A DNA stretch of 23,359 nucleotides from a virus: positions 1 to 23,359 of the IMG/VR virus record IMGVR_UViG_3300046642_000545; one strand, 5' to 3'. The notes beneath the pieces are model-generated. The model worked only from the letters and a program-made list of their open reading frames with translations, had not been told where the DNA came from and made no database searches. Shown here one piece after another: positions 10,187-17,813 of this stretch (position 1 is its first letter; every line of letters begins with the position of its first letter). The translations under genes and the position numbers were made by a program.

Positions 10187-10485
10187 CAAACGAAGAACAG
10201 CCCAGCGCGTTCGTGCAGGCTTGGAACAAGTCCATCGAGCGCGAGCAGCGGCTACGTTCCCGTGTTGAGAAGGCAGAGGCGGCTCTGGCCCGTGTCTCTC
10301 AGGAGCGCGAGCAGTACCGCATCGAGGCCGACTGCGGGTTGCGCGACTACGACGCCTTGGAGTTGAAATATGGGACTCTCGAAACAGCGCTACAGGAGAT
10401 AGCCGACGCTCGCGGCAACCAGGACTCCGGCTATGCGATGAAAGCAATTGCCCGTGTGGCGTTGGCGTCGGTGGCTGACAGGTGA
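10183..10485 (+). CDS. Coiled-coil protein, 100 aa
   Basis: GTG at 10183 in a GTGA overlap. A long charged helix (WNKSIEREQRLRSRVEKAEA, then RVSQEREQYRIEAD) continues to a second one (YGTLETALQEIADARG). The second coiled-coil protein in this cassette after the 63-aa one; the two could pair, which is speculation. No catalytic motif visible. The stop overlaps the next GTG. Confidence 0.7.
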   Translation: MTNEEQPSAFVQAWNKSIEREQRLRSRVEKAEAALARVSQEREQYRIEADCGLRDYDALELKYGTLETALQEIADARGNQDSGYAMKAIARVALASVADR

Positions 10486-10628
10486 GCTGCGTCGTCTGGT
10501 TCTCGGTCGGCGCCATTGGAGGCGCAGCCTTCGAAGCGACCGCGCCGAACCATCCGGTGATCGCGGCCGGCAGCGCCGCCTGCCTCATAGCGGGGATTTT
10601 GCTGTTGGTCTATCTCGGGAGGCGGTGA
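10482..10628 (+). CDS. Small membrane protein, 48 aa
   Basis: GTG at 10482 (GTGA overlap), TGA at 10626. Two hydrophobic stretches, residues 3-17 (CVVWFSVGAIGGAAF) and 26-45 (VIAAGSAACLIAGILLLVYL), are separated by TAPNHP, and the tail is GRR: possibly a two-helix hairpin. The cassette thus holds two small membrane proteins. A holin-like role is possible but not shown. Confidence 0.65.
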   Translation: MSCVVWFSVGAIGGAAFEATAPNHPVIAAGSAACLIAGILLLVYLGRR

Positions 10629-10632
10629 GAGC

Positions 10633-11184
10633 TTGCGAGGGATCTTCTGCGTAGACCCGGGAGAATCGACCGGTCTAGCCTGGGGAGTCGTGAACGACAG
10701 GGCGTACACGGCCCTAGAGGCCGTCGCGGGGCGACTCGCCCCGGCGGGATCCGCGACCTTGATCGGGACGGAGGCGGAACAGATCCGCCTCTTGTACGTC
10801 TACTGGACGGGGTTCAAGAAGCACTGCGTCAGCATCAACTTGCTCGACCCCAGCGAGGTCGATCTCGTGATCGAGGACTTTGTCCTCTTCCCGGGTGAGA
10901 AGCCGGGCAAGTCCACCACCGTGCCGGAGCGGATCTCTTGGGGCTTTGAGGGATATCGCATGGCCATGGCCGACTCCTGGCGCAGGTCTCTGCCCAAGCA
11001 CTACAACGAGGTCATTTGGCAGAAGAGTGGCGCAGCTCACCGCTTCAAGAACCAAAAGATTCTCAAGAAAGCGGACGCTTGGGTTGTGGGAAGAGATCAT
11101 GAGCGCAGCGCCTTCTCACATATGATCCTGCGAGTGAACGTCCTCATGGACGGCAAGCGCCCAGGAGCCCATCGCCCTTTATAA
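10633..11184 (+). CDS. RuvC-like Holliday-junction resolvase, 183 aa
   Basis: TTG start at 10633 after GGGAGGCGG; no ATG or GTG is available in frame. D8 in IFCVDPGESTGLAWG, E81/D82 in LVIEDFVLF and the C-terminal D155-H156 in VGRDHERSAFSHMI follow the order of the acidic RNase H-fold residues of RuvC-like resolvases. The length fits phage members. Such enzymes cut branched DNA using Mg2+; beside terminase the likely job is resolving replication or recombination branches before packaging. Seen: motif order. Inferred: substrate. About 85 bp follow to the next gene, containing a stem-loop. Confidence 0.75.
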   Translation: MRGIFCVDPGESTGLAWGVVNDRAYTALEAVAGRLAPAGSATLIGTEAEQIRLLYVYWTGFKKHCVSINLLDPSEVDLVIEDFVLFPGEKPGKSTTVPERISWGFEGYRMAMADSWRRSLPKHYNEVIWQKSGAAHRFKNQKILKKADAWVVGRDHERSAFSHMILRVNVLMDGKRPGAHRPL

Positions 11185-11227
11185 CGCGCGAGTAGGCGCG
11201 GGCGCGCGACTAGGACCCATTATCTGT

Positions 11228-11249
11228 TGCCGCTTTACGTAGAGCGGCA
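11228..11249 (+). other. Stem-loop between resolvase and terminase genes
   Basis: TGCCGCT-TTACGTAG-AGCGGCA, a seven-bp stem with further pairing inside (TACGTA). No T-run; a weak terminator or processing site. Confidence 0.4.
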
Positions 11250-11268
11250 GATGGGGTAGTCTTCCTCC

Positions 11269-11478
11269 GTGCCAGTAGATCCCAGCATTCGTGTCTTGCC
11301 TGTCCAAGACACCTTGATCCGCGACCCCGAGTGGGAGGAGTTGCAGAGGACTCCAGGATCAGGACCCTCCGAGGGGCGGATTGTCTACTGGGATCCGATC
11401 CATGGATGGGTCTACAAGGACGGTCCCAAGATCGAAGTCGGCATCCGGGGACGTGCCGGACACGAGAGGCCGTACTGA
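11269..11478 (+). CDS. Small hypothetical protein, 69 aa
   Basis: GTG at 11269; its TGA shares a base with the ATG of the small terminase (TGATG), supporting that it is real even though its own ribosome site is weak. Starts MPVDPSIRVLPVQDTLIRDP, then GRIVYWDPIHGWVYKDGPKI, a strand-turn-strand pattern, with a basic end. No family recognised. Its place directly before TerS suggests a late-expressed structural or packaging accessory. Confidence 0.6.
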   Translation: MPVDPSIRVLPVQDTLIRDPEWEELQRTPGSGPSEGRIVYWDPIHGWVYKDGPKIEVGIRGRAGHERPY

Positions 11479-12107
11479 TGCCACCTGCCATCCCACGCAA
11501 GCGCAGGTTACGCAGAAAGAGCGAGGTCTGCGGGGCCAAGACCAGGAAGGGCACCCTCTGCCAGATGCCGGCGGGGCATCGTACGGACCACCCGGGAGTG
11601 GGCACCTGCTTCTATCACGGTGGCAGGATGAAGTCGCATCGTGTATATGGCGTCAAGAAGCAGGCAATCAAGTTCATGGGGGCACCCAAGGACATCAATC
11701 CGCTGGACGCGATTATCTGGTGCATTCGGATCACGGCGGGCGAGGTCGAGTGGCTCTCCATCAAGATCTCGGAGGTTGACGAGGATCTCTGGATCGAGCA
11801 TACCCCGCTCGGAAAGCAGATGCACGTTCTCCAGCGGACGCGGGCGGACGCGCAGGACAGGCTCGTCCGCTACAGCTCCCAGGCAATCTCGCTCGGCTTG
11901 GCCGAACGCAGCATCCGGCTCGCGGAGCAATTCGGGGCGACGATTGCGCGCCTTCTGGAAAGCGTGGCAGGCGAATTGAACCTCAATGCAACACAGCAGA
12001 AGCAATGGCCGCAGATCGTTCGAAAGAACCTGATCTTGCTGGAGGCGTCCGCCTCGCCTCCGGAGGACCTGCAGTTGATTGAGGGCAATGGCAACCGCAG
12101 AAAATAA
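11478..12107 (+). CDS. terS: Terminase small subunit (probable), 209 aa
   Basis: ATG at 11478 overlaps the preceding stop. Basic N-terminus (PPAIPRKRRLRRK), then C18 (VCGAKTRKGTLC), C28, AGHRTDHPGVGTC, C44 and HGG 47-49. This CGAxTRxGxxC-AGxxTxHxGxGxCxxHGG pattern is one I recall from phage small terminases and related zinc-type DNA-binding proteins. The rest is helical (LAERSIRLAEQFGATIARLL), suited to ring oligomers. TerS recognises the packaging site and delivers DNA to TerL; the TerL gene overlaps its 3' end by 20 bp. Assignment rests on motif plus position. Confidence 0.75.
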   Translation: MPPAIPRKRRLRRKSEVCGAKTRKGTLCQMPAGHRTDHPGVGTCFYHGGRMKSHRVYGVKKQAIKFMGAPKDINPLDAIIWCIRITAGEVEWLSIKISEVDEDLWIEHTPLGKQMHVLQRTRADAQDRLVRYSSQAISLGLAERSIRLAEQFGATIARLLESVAGELNLNATQQKQWPQIVRKNLILLEASASPPEDLQLIEGNGNRRK

Positions 12108-13569
12108 CCTTCCGCTCAGCAACCTCCCGCCCGGGACGGCCAGCGCAGCTTTGCGCTACTTGTTCCCGGAGCCAGCCCCGTATCTGGACGACGCGAAGGG
12201 CTGGATCAAGGACAAGCTAGGCGAACAGATTTGGAGCAAGCAGGAGGACATCTGCGACTCCGTGGTGGCGAACCGCTACACAGCGGTCAAGGCCTGCCAC
12301 GGACCTGGCAAGAGCTTTATTGCCTCGCGGATTGCCTGCTGGTGGCTCAATATCCATCCGCTCGGGGATGCTTTCGCGGTTACAACCGCCCCCTCCTGGC
12401 CGCAGGTGCAGGCGATCCTATGGCGCGAGATCAGGCGTGCTTGGCGGATCGGGAAGCTACCCGGGCGGATTACTCTTGAGTGCCAGTGGTATATGGGCGA
12501 GGGCAAGTCGGACGAGGAACTGATCGCGATGGGGCGCAAGCCCGCCGACTACAACGAGCAGGCGTTTCAGGGCTTGCACGCTCGCTACATTCTGATCATC
12601 CTCGATGAGGCCTGCGGGATCCCGGAGGTTCTCTGGACTGCCGTCATGACGCTGATGACGAACGAGAACGCTCGCGTCCTGGCGATTGGGAACCCAGACG
12701 ACCCCGGCTCGCACTTCGCGCAGATCTGCAAGCCGGGGAGCGGCTGGAACGTCATCACGATCCCCGCTTTCGAGACCCCCAACTTCACGGGCGAGGAGAT
12801 CACACCCCTGATGGCGGAGAATCTCGTCACTCCGATGTGGGTGGATGATCGCCGCCGGGACTGGGGCGAGGGATCTCCACTCTGGCAGGCGAAGGTCTTG
12901 GCCGAGTTCCCGGACATCTCCGACGAGTACCTGATCTCGCCGGGGATGATCCAGACGGGCATCATGACAGACCTGCCAGGGATCCAGAAGGGCCGTTACG
13001 GCGCAGACGTATCTCGTATGGGCGAGGACAAGACATTGGTCTACCGGAACCGCGGCGGCGTGATCCGCTACGTCGATTCCTGGGGCATGACCGATACGAT
13101 GCGGACGACCGGCAAGTTCAAGCTACTGCTCGACCAGCACCTCGCTATGCAGCGGCCTGACTTCGTAGTTGACATCGTCGGCCTCGGCTCGGGTGTCTAC
13201 GACCGCCTGCGCGAGCAGGGATACCCGGCCATCGGCTTCAGCGGCGCGGAGCGCGCCTACCGTCCGGACAAGTTCAAGAATCGGCGGGCCGAGGTCTACT
13301 GGACATTCCGGAACGATCTGGAGGGTGGTCTGATAGACCTCGATCCCGCCGACCTGGAGCTTCAGTCACAGCTCCAGAACATCAAGTGGTGGGTGGACAG
13401 CGGCGGCAGGATTCAGATCGAGTCGAAGGACGACATGCGCGAACGGGGAGTCAAGTCCCCCGACCGCGCAGATGCTTGCGTGTATTCGACTGTTGCCTCG
13501 GCTGGGCATATCTACCAGCCGATCCAGTCGGGCAGTATTGCCAGCGACCTTCTCACGATGGAGATGTAA
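12088..13569 (+). CDS. terL: Terminase large subunit, 493 aa
   Basis: ATG at 12088 inside the end of terS; an upstream TTG at 12079 is an alternative. ATPase half: Walker A ACHGPGKS (69-76), Walker B ILIILDEACG with D173/E174, and a coupling motif near LAIGNPDD (199-205). Nuclease half: D307 (YGADVSRMGED), D362 (VVDIVGLG) and D459/D462 (SPDRADACVYS), the RNase H-type triad of phage terminases. Length is typical. It pumps DNA into the prohead through the portal and cuts concatemers. Domain order and all key residues are present, so it should be active. Confidence 0.95.
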   Translation: MATAENNLPLSNLPPGTASAALRYLFPEPAPYLDDAKGWIKDKLGEQIWSKQEDICDSVVANRYTAVKACHGPGKSFIASRIACWWLNIHPLGDAFAVTTAPSWPQVQAILWREIRRAWRIGKLPGRITLECQWYMGEGKSDEELIAMGRKPADYNEQAFQGLHARYILIILDEACGIPEVLWTAVMTLMTNENARVLAIGNPDDPGSHFAQICKPGSGWNVITIPAFETPNFTGEEITPLMAENLVTPMWVDDRRRDWGEGSPLWQAKVLAEFPDISDEYLISPGMIQTGIMTDLPGIQKGRYGADVSRMGEDKTLVYRNRGGVIRYVDSWGMTDTMRTTGKFKLLLDQHLAMQRPDFVVDIVGLGSGVYDRLREQGYPAIGFSGAERAYRPDKFKNRRAEVYWTFRNDLEGGLIDLDPADLELQSQLQNIKWWVDSGGRIQIESKDDMRERGVKSPDRADACVYSTVASAGHIYQPIQSGSIASDLLTMEM

Positions 13570-14135
13570 TGGCTAGAGTAGCGATTAAGATCTACACGGT
13601 TCACGACTGGAACGCTCGCAGGCCGAAGCAGGGGATCCAGACGGTTGGCAGGGCATCGCGGATCATCTTCCACCACACAGCCGGCCATCATCGCGAGATC
13701 TCAGGCGCGGGCGAGAGCATTCAGGAGTCGATGCAGTACGCCCGCGACATCCAGAACTTCCACATGGACACGAATGGCTGGACCGACTCCGGGCACAACT
13801 TCCTCGTCTGCCGCAACGGCGCGATCCTGCAGGGGCGCTGGCTAACGGTCTCCGCGATCCAGGCCGGTCACATGGTCCTCTCCGCTCACTGCCCCGGCCA
13901 GAACGACCAGATCGGGATTGAGCACGAGCATTACGCCGCTGAGCCGATGACGAAGGAGCAGCGCGAAGCCTCTGCGCGGTTGCAGGCCTGGATCGCCTGG
14001 AAGTACAACAAGGCGACGGTTCTGCCCGTCGGCCCGCATAGCGCCTACTACGCGACCGCATGTCCGGCGAACCTGAAGAACGAGATCCCGAATATCACTC
14101 GGATGGCTCAGCAGATCCTGAAGGGCGGCGTCTGA
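13569..14135 (+). CDS. N-acetylmuramoyl-L-alanine amidase (PGRP/Amidase_2), 188 aa
   Basis: ATG at 13569 shares a base with the terL stop (TAATG). Motifs: FHHTAGHH with H35/H36, WTDSGHNFLVCRNGAILQGR, and H157...C165 (GPHSAYYATACPANL). A histidine near the N-terminus, then His and Cys spaced eight apart, is the zinc site of T7-lysozyme-like amidases, which cleave the MurNAc-L-Ala bond of peptidoglycan. No signal peptide and no cell-wall-binding domain are visible. Its place between TerL and portal is unusual; it may be the endolysin, paired with the tiny membrane protein that follows, or a virion-associated wall hydrolase. Confidence 0.9.
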   Translation: MARVAIKIYTVHDWNARRPKQGIQTVGRASRIIFHHTAGHHREISGAGESIQESMQYARDIQNFHMDTNGWTDSGHNFLVCRNGAILQGRWLTVSAIQAGHMVLSAHCPGQNDQIGIEHEHYAAEPMTKEQREASARLQAWIAWKYNKATVLPVGPHSAYYATACPANLKNEIPNITRMAQQILKGGV

Positions 14136-14212
14136 TGGGATACGGACTGATCGGCATCCTCGTCATCATCCTGCTGGTCGTGCTGATCTTCTATTTCGTC
14201 AGGAGAGCGTAA
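14135..14212 (+). CDS. Tiny membrane protein, 25 aa (holin-like candidate)
   Basis: ATG at 14135 shares its A with the amidase stop (TGATG), and its TAA shares a base with the portal ATG. The product begins MGYGLIGILVIILLVVLIFY and ends FVRRA: one transmembrane helix with a positive tail. Its place right after an amidase fits a lysis role (pinholin-type), but it is shorter than known holins. The double overlap argues that it is translated. Confidence 0.6.
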   Translation: MGYGLIGILVIILLVVLIFYFVRRA

Positions 14213-15633
14213 TGGCGCGTCCGCGTAACACCATCGCGACTACCGGGTCCAAACCGCCCATCAACGAGATCGGGGCCGTCCTGAACGGCAACTTCACTCC
14301 GGCGGGGATGGCGCCCTGGACGATGTGGGTGGACATCGAGGAGACGGTGCCGGAGCTGAGATGGCCCAACTCTGTCCGCACCTACTCGACCATGCGGAAC
14401 GACTCGCAGATCGCCGCGCTCTACCAGGCGACGGTGCTCGCGCTCGGGAAGATGGAGTGGTTGATCGACCCGAACGGCGCGGACGACGCCATGGTGCAGA
14501 AGGTCGCTGAGGACTACGGTCTCTCGATCCTCGGTGATACTCAGGACGACCGGCCGGTGGGACGGTTGAAGAAACGGTTCTCCTTCCGCGAGCATCTGCG
14601 CAAGGCGTTCAAGGCCGGGATCTTCGGCCACTACTTCTTCGAGCAGGTCGGCTACATCGGCGACGGCACCCAAGGTCGGCCTGACGACGGTCTCTGGCAT
14701 TTGCGGAAGCTCGCAGAGCGCCCGCCGAGTACCATTGAGCAGTTCAGGGTCGCGGACGATGGCGGGCTGGTCTCCATCATCCAGAACGTCACGACTCCCC
14801 GGAACAACTCCTGGCAGCAGCCGCTCCCGGAGATCCCCGTGGATGTACTGGTCGGCTACGTCTGGGATCAGGAGGGCGCGAACTGGGCCGGACGTTCCTG
14901 GTTCCGCGAGTGCTACAAGAACTATCTGATCAAGGATCGCCTGCTGCGGATTGATGCTGTGAATCATGAACGCGCGGGCGGTGTTCCTTACATCGAGGCT
15001 CACCCCGGGGCTACGCAGGACGAGATCCGTTCCCTCAATCAGATGGCGCAGAGCTTCCGCGTTGGCGATACCGCCGGTGGGGCAGTCCCGGCCGGGGCGA
15101 AGTTCAACATTGCTCGTGGTCTGCAAAGCTCGGTGATCGACTCGGTGATCTATCACGACGAAGCGATGGCCCGGAAGTTCATGCTGATGATCATGCAGCT
15201 TGGACAGACCAAGTCTGGATCCCGCGCGCTCGGAGCTACCTTCGTAGACTTCTGGGCTGCAGGGATGGAGGCAATCGCCTGGTGGTTCTGCGACACCTTC
15301 AATGAACATGTGATCGAGGACGACATCGACTGGAACTGGGGTGAGGACGCATCTCCAGTTCCTCTCTTGACGTTCGACTTCGATCCCGAGTTGATAACGC
15401 AAGAGTTGATCTCGCTCATCACCGCCGGAGCTGTCGTGGTAGATGATGAGCTGGAGGCGGCGATTCGTAAGGAGATGGGACTGCCGCCCGCTCAGTTCCA
15501 TCACGAGGATCCGAACAAAATACGCCAGGACGCTCTCGATGCTGCAGCTAAGCAGGACGCGCAGAGTCAGCCTCCCGGCAAGAGTGCGCCGCCGTCGGCG
15601 GGTAAGCCGCAGCCCACAGGTAAGGCGCAATGA
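14212..15633 (+). CDS. Portal protein, 473 aa
   Basis: ATG at 14212 after AGGAGAGCGTA. Features of DUF935/Mu gp29-like portals: RTYSTMRNDSQIAALYQATV near the N-terminus, a central alpha/beta part with FGHYFFEQVGYIGDGTQ, and a long C-terminal helical region (ELISLITAGAVVVDDELEAA, then GLPP). It ends in a low-complexity PPGKSAPPSAGKPQPTGK tail. Portals form the dodecameric ring at the capsid vertex through which TerL packages DNA. Position after terminase supports the call. The 479-residue frame on the opposite strand is a shadow. Confidence 0.85.
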   Translation: MARPRNTIATTGSKPPINEIGAVLNGNFTPAGMAPWTMWVDIEETVPELRWPNSVRTYSTMRNDSQIAALYQATVLALGKMEWLIDPNGADDAMVQKVAEDYGLSILGDTQDDRPVGRLKKRFSFREHLRKAFKAGIFGHYFFEQVGYIGDGTQGRPDDGLWHLRKLAERPPSTIEQFRVADDGGLVSIIQNVTTPRNNSWQQPLPEIPVDVLVGYVWDQEGANWAGRSWFRECYKNYLIKDRLLRIDAVNHERAGGVPYIEAHPGATQDEIRSLNQMAQSFRVGDTAGGAVPAGAKFNIARGLQSSVIDSVIYHDEAMARKFMLMIMQLGQTKSGSRALGATFVDFWAAGMEAIAWWFCDTFNEHVIEDDIDWNWGEDASPVPLLTFDFDPELITQELISLITAGAVVVDDELEAAIRKEMGLPPAQFHHEDPNKIRQDALDAAAKQDAQSQPPGKSAPPSAGKPQPTGKAQ

Positions 15634-15634
15634 C

Positions 15635-15681
15635 GGCGGCGACCAAACACCGCGGCTCCCTCCCGGCGGGAGGTCGTCGCC
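15635..15681 (+). other. Two-part stem-loop after the portal gene
   Basis: GGCGGCGACC (15635-15644) pairs with GGTCGTCGCC (15672-15681) with one G-T wobble, enclosing CCTCCC-ggc-GGGAGG (15659-15673). It lies between the portal stop and the next Shine-Dalgarno sequence. No T-run; it could stabilise or process the mRNA. Confidence 0.5.
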
Positions 15682-15705
15682 GTCCCTTCAACAAGGAGGT
15701 AGGTA

Positions 15706-15897
15706 GTGGCAAAGGATAGGATCGACACAGCCAACCCGAAGTTCAGGGGTGCGTTCAGCGGCCAGCAGGGTGTCGCTTCCGGGATGAACGTCGGCGGTCT
15801 GACCGACGCCCAGGTTCGCATCAACGCCTGGGGGCAGGGCAAGATGCTCCACGACCAGCTCGCCAAGGACAAGAGCGCGAGTAACCCGGTCCCGTGA
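15706..15897 (+). CDS. Small head-module protein, 63 aa
   Basis: GTG at 15706 after ACAAGGAGGTAGGTA, a strong ribosome site. Basic and glycine-rich (FRGAFSGQQGVASGMNVGGL) with a C-terminal helix (AWGQGKMLHDQLAKDK). No family recognised. Its TGA overlaps the GTG of the protease gene (GTGA), so it is coupled to head maturation genes; a minor head component is plausible. Confidence 0.7.
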   Translation: MAKDRIDTANPKFRGAFSGQQGVASGMNVGGLTDAQVRINAWGQGKMLHDQLAKDKSASNPVP

Positions 15898-17363
15898 GGT
15901 TCAAGCTACTACGCGATCCGCGTCTACTCAGGGCATCTGGACCAGAGATCAGCGTCCCCTACCAGGGCGACGACGGTCTCTGGAGGATCGACAACGTTCC
16001 GATCTGCGAGACCGGGATCGAGTATCGGCTTGGCACCGGGCCGCACACGTTCACCGAGGCCGAGCTAGCGGACGCAGTCAAGGCCGCGTCGGGGAGCGAC
16101 GTGGCGATCAACTCTCCCCGGATCAAGCTCGGCCACACGTCGAAGGCCAACGAGCTGTTCCTTGGCGAGGACGAGCCTGCTTTCGGCCGAGTCGAGAACA
16201 TGCGACTCAGCGACAACAAGCAGACAATCGTTGGCAACTACGTCGGGACGCCCGAGTGGTTGACGAAGATTTTGCCAGTCGCGTATCCCAGCCGCTCCGT
16301 TGACGCGCAGCTCGATGTCGAGACCGTCACTGGCAAGCGGTACGGGATGATCGTCACCGACGTGTCTCTTCTCGGAGTGCGCTGGCCAGGATGTACGACG
16401 CTGGAGGATCTACCGCTTTGGTACGGCGGCGAGACTCCGGAGCACGTAGAGGTGGACAAGATCGCAGCCTCGCTCGACGTGATCGCGATCCGTCGCAAGT
16501 TCTACCAGGAGGGTCCAGGCAAGGCCAACGACTCCTCTTGGATCCGGGGAGAGCGGTACGACACCGACGAAGGTTACAACCTCATCGTAGACGAGGGGAA
16601 CGGCGAGATCAGCCGCGTCCCCGTCAAGGTCGATGGGGAGGTCGTTGAATTCGGGGATGCGGTGCTCGTCACCGAGGAGTACCCCGACAAGGTGGCGGCG
16701 GCTTCGGCTGTCCTCGCCGGGATGAAGATGGCGGATCCGGCCATGATCATCCATGCAACCCGGGCAGAAACAACGCCCGACAACTCAACCCAGGAAGGAG
16801 AGGCTATGGACGAAGAACTGCGTCTCAGCCTCGCCGCCCGTCTGGGTCTGCCCGCGGACGCGACAGAAGAGCAGATTCGCACGGAGCTGGCAAAGCCGGT
16901 GGAGACACCGCCGCCGCCACCGCCAGGTGACGACGACGAAGGTGAGGGCGAGGGCGATGGCGAGCCGGAAGGCGAATCAACCGTCACGCTCGACCGCGAG
17001 ACCTTCGAGCAGCTGAAGACCGGCGCTGCGCTCGCCGCCTCGCATGAGCAGGAGCGAGTCGGCAATCGCATCACCGAGACCGTCGAAGCGGCAGTCATGG
17101 ACGGACGGATCCCGCCCGCGCGCCGCGAGCACTGGGGGAAGGCTCTCAAGGCCGACTTCGAAGGGACCAAGACCGTTCTCGACGGTCTGGAGAAGGGCAC
17201 AGTGCCTGTCACCATCCGTGGCAATTCCGGCGCGGGCGACGGCGAGGGCAGCGGGGACGAAGGACAGGTGACGGGCCTGCCCGAGGACTGGTTCCCGGAG
17301 ATCAAGACCATCCGTGCTCAGGCAGCAACTGACCGGCGGGTCGTCAACGCGAAGGAGGGCTGA
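15894..17363 (+). CDS. Prohead protease with C-terminal scaffold domain, 489 aa
   Basis: GTG at 15894 in a GTGA overlap. The N-terminal part, residues about 1-190, resembles Mu I-like phage proteases: GHTSKANELFLGEDEPAFGR, the AYPSRSVD motif and VSLLGVRWPGCTTLEDLPLW. The C-terminal part holds an acidic, proline-rich linker (PPPPPPGDDDEGEGEGDGEP), then helical scaffold-like sequence. Fused protease-scaffold genes are known in Mu (I/Z) and lambda (C/Nu3). The protease cleaves scaffold and capsid during maturation. I cannot assign catalytic residues with certainty. An internal start at 16806 gives the scaffold alone. Confidence 0.75.
   Translation: MRFKLLRDPRLLRASGPEISVPYQGDDGLWRIDNVPICETGIEYRLGTGPHTFTEAELADAVKAASGSDVAINSPRIKLGHTSKANELFLGEDEPAFGRVENMRLSDNKQTIVGNYVGTPEWLTKILPVAYPSRSVDAQLDVETVTGKRYGMIVTDVSLLGVRWPGCTTLEDLPLWYGGETPEHVEVDKIAASLDVIAIRRKFYQEGPGKANDSSWIRGERYDTDEGYNLIVDEGNGEISRVPVKVDGEVVEFGDAVLVTEEYPDKVAAASAVLAGMKMADPAMIIHATRAETTPDNSTQEGEAMDEELRLSLAARLGLPADATEEQIRTELAKPVETPPPPPPGDDDEGEGEGDGEPEGESTVTLDRETFEQLKTGAALAASHEQERVGNRITETVEAAVMDGRIPPARREHWGKALKADFEGTKTVLDGLEKGTVPVTIRGNSGAGDGEGSGDEGQVTGLPEDWFPEIKTIRAQAATDRRVVNAKEG
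16806..17363 (+). CDS. Nested in-frame scaffold protein, 185 aa (predicted)
   Basis: ATG at 16806, in frame with the protease gene, preceded by CAGGAAGGAGAGGCT, a much better Shine-Dalgarno sequence than expected by chance inside a gene. The product starts MDEELRLSLAARLGLPADAT, then an acidic proline-rich linker and helices (HEQERVGNRITETVEAAVMD). This mirrors lambda Nu3 and Mu Z, scaffolds made from internal starts in the protease gene. Seen: start and ribosome site. Inferred: separate expression as the major scaffold. Confidence 0.65.
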   Translation: MDEELRLSLAARLGLPADATEEQIRTELAKPVETPPPPPPGDDDEGEGEGDGEPEGESTVTLDRETFEQLKTGAALAASHEQERVGNRITETVEAAVMDGRIPPARREHWGKALKADFEGTKTVLDGLEKGTVPVTIRGNSGAGDGEGSGDEGQVTGLPEDWFPEIKTIRAQAATDRRVVNAKEG

Positions 17364-17366
17364 TAC

Positions 17367-17801
17367 GTGGCGAACGATCTCTACCCCTACTATCGCCCTG
17401 GTGACGATGTCACCTGTTTCGCAGTAGGTGCCGTGACGGGCAAGCGTTGCGTTCAGATCGCAGCTGCTCTGCTCGCAACGGAGAAGGGCGAGGGTCTCGC
17501 CACGACGGCCGGTGGAGGCACGTACCGCGTCTCGATCCCGTCGGCCGCAGGTGCGAACGGCGGCGCTCTCAAGATGATCTTCGGCGTCGCCAAGTACGAC
17601 GCTGCGATCAACAAGCTCGTGGGAGTCGCTCGCGAAGGGATCGTCCCGATCACGACAAGCGTGGCGGTCACTGCCGGGGCATCCGTCGAGGTCAAGGCCG
17701 ATGGAACCATCGGTCCAGTCACGACCGGCGTGGCCATCGGCTACGCCTGCGATGATGCCGGAATCGGAGCCGACTGTCCTGTCGCGCTCCTGATCAGCTG
17801 A
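17367..17801 (+). CDS. Capsid decoration-like protein (DUF2190-like), 144 aa
   Basis: GTG at 17367 after GAAGGAGGGCTGATAC. The sequence is strand-rich with small residues: YYRPGDDVTCFAVGAVTGKR, then a repeated pattern of GVAKYDAAIN, REGIVPITTSVAVTAGASVE and VKADGTIGPV. This fits the DUF2190-type beta-barrel decoration proteins that stabilise capsids or act as head fibres. It lies directly before the major capsid gene, the usual place. Moderately sure. Confidence 0.75.
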   Translation: MANDLYPYYRPGDDVTCFAVGAVTGKRCVQIAAALLATEKGEGLATTAGGGTYRVSIPSAAGANGGALKMIFGVAKYDAAINKLVGVAREGIVPITTSVAVTAGASVEVKADGTIGPVTTGVAIGYACDDAGIGADCPVALLIS

Positions 17802-17813
17802 GAGGAGGTAGAC

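Noticed and set aside
14191-15630. 479-codon minus-strand frame
   Set aside because: Shadow of the portal gene caused by GC-ending codons; no ribosome site and no recognisable domains.
15443-15706. 87-codon + strand frame overlapping the portal 3' end
   Set aside because: Arg-rich shadow frame; the strong ribosome site at its end belongs to the GTG at 15706.
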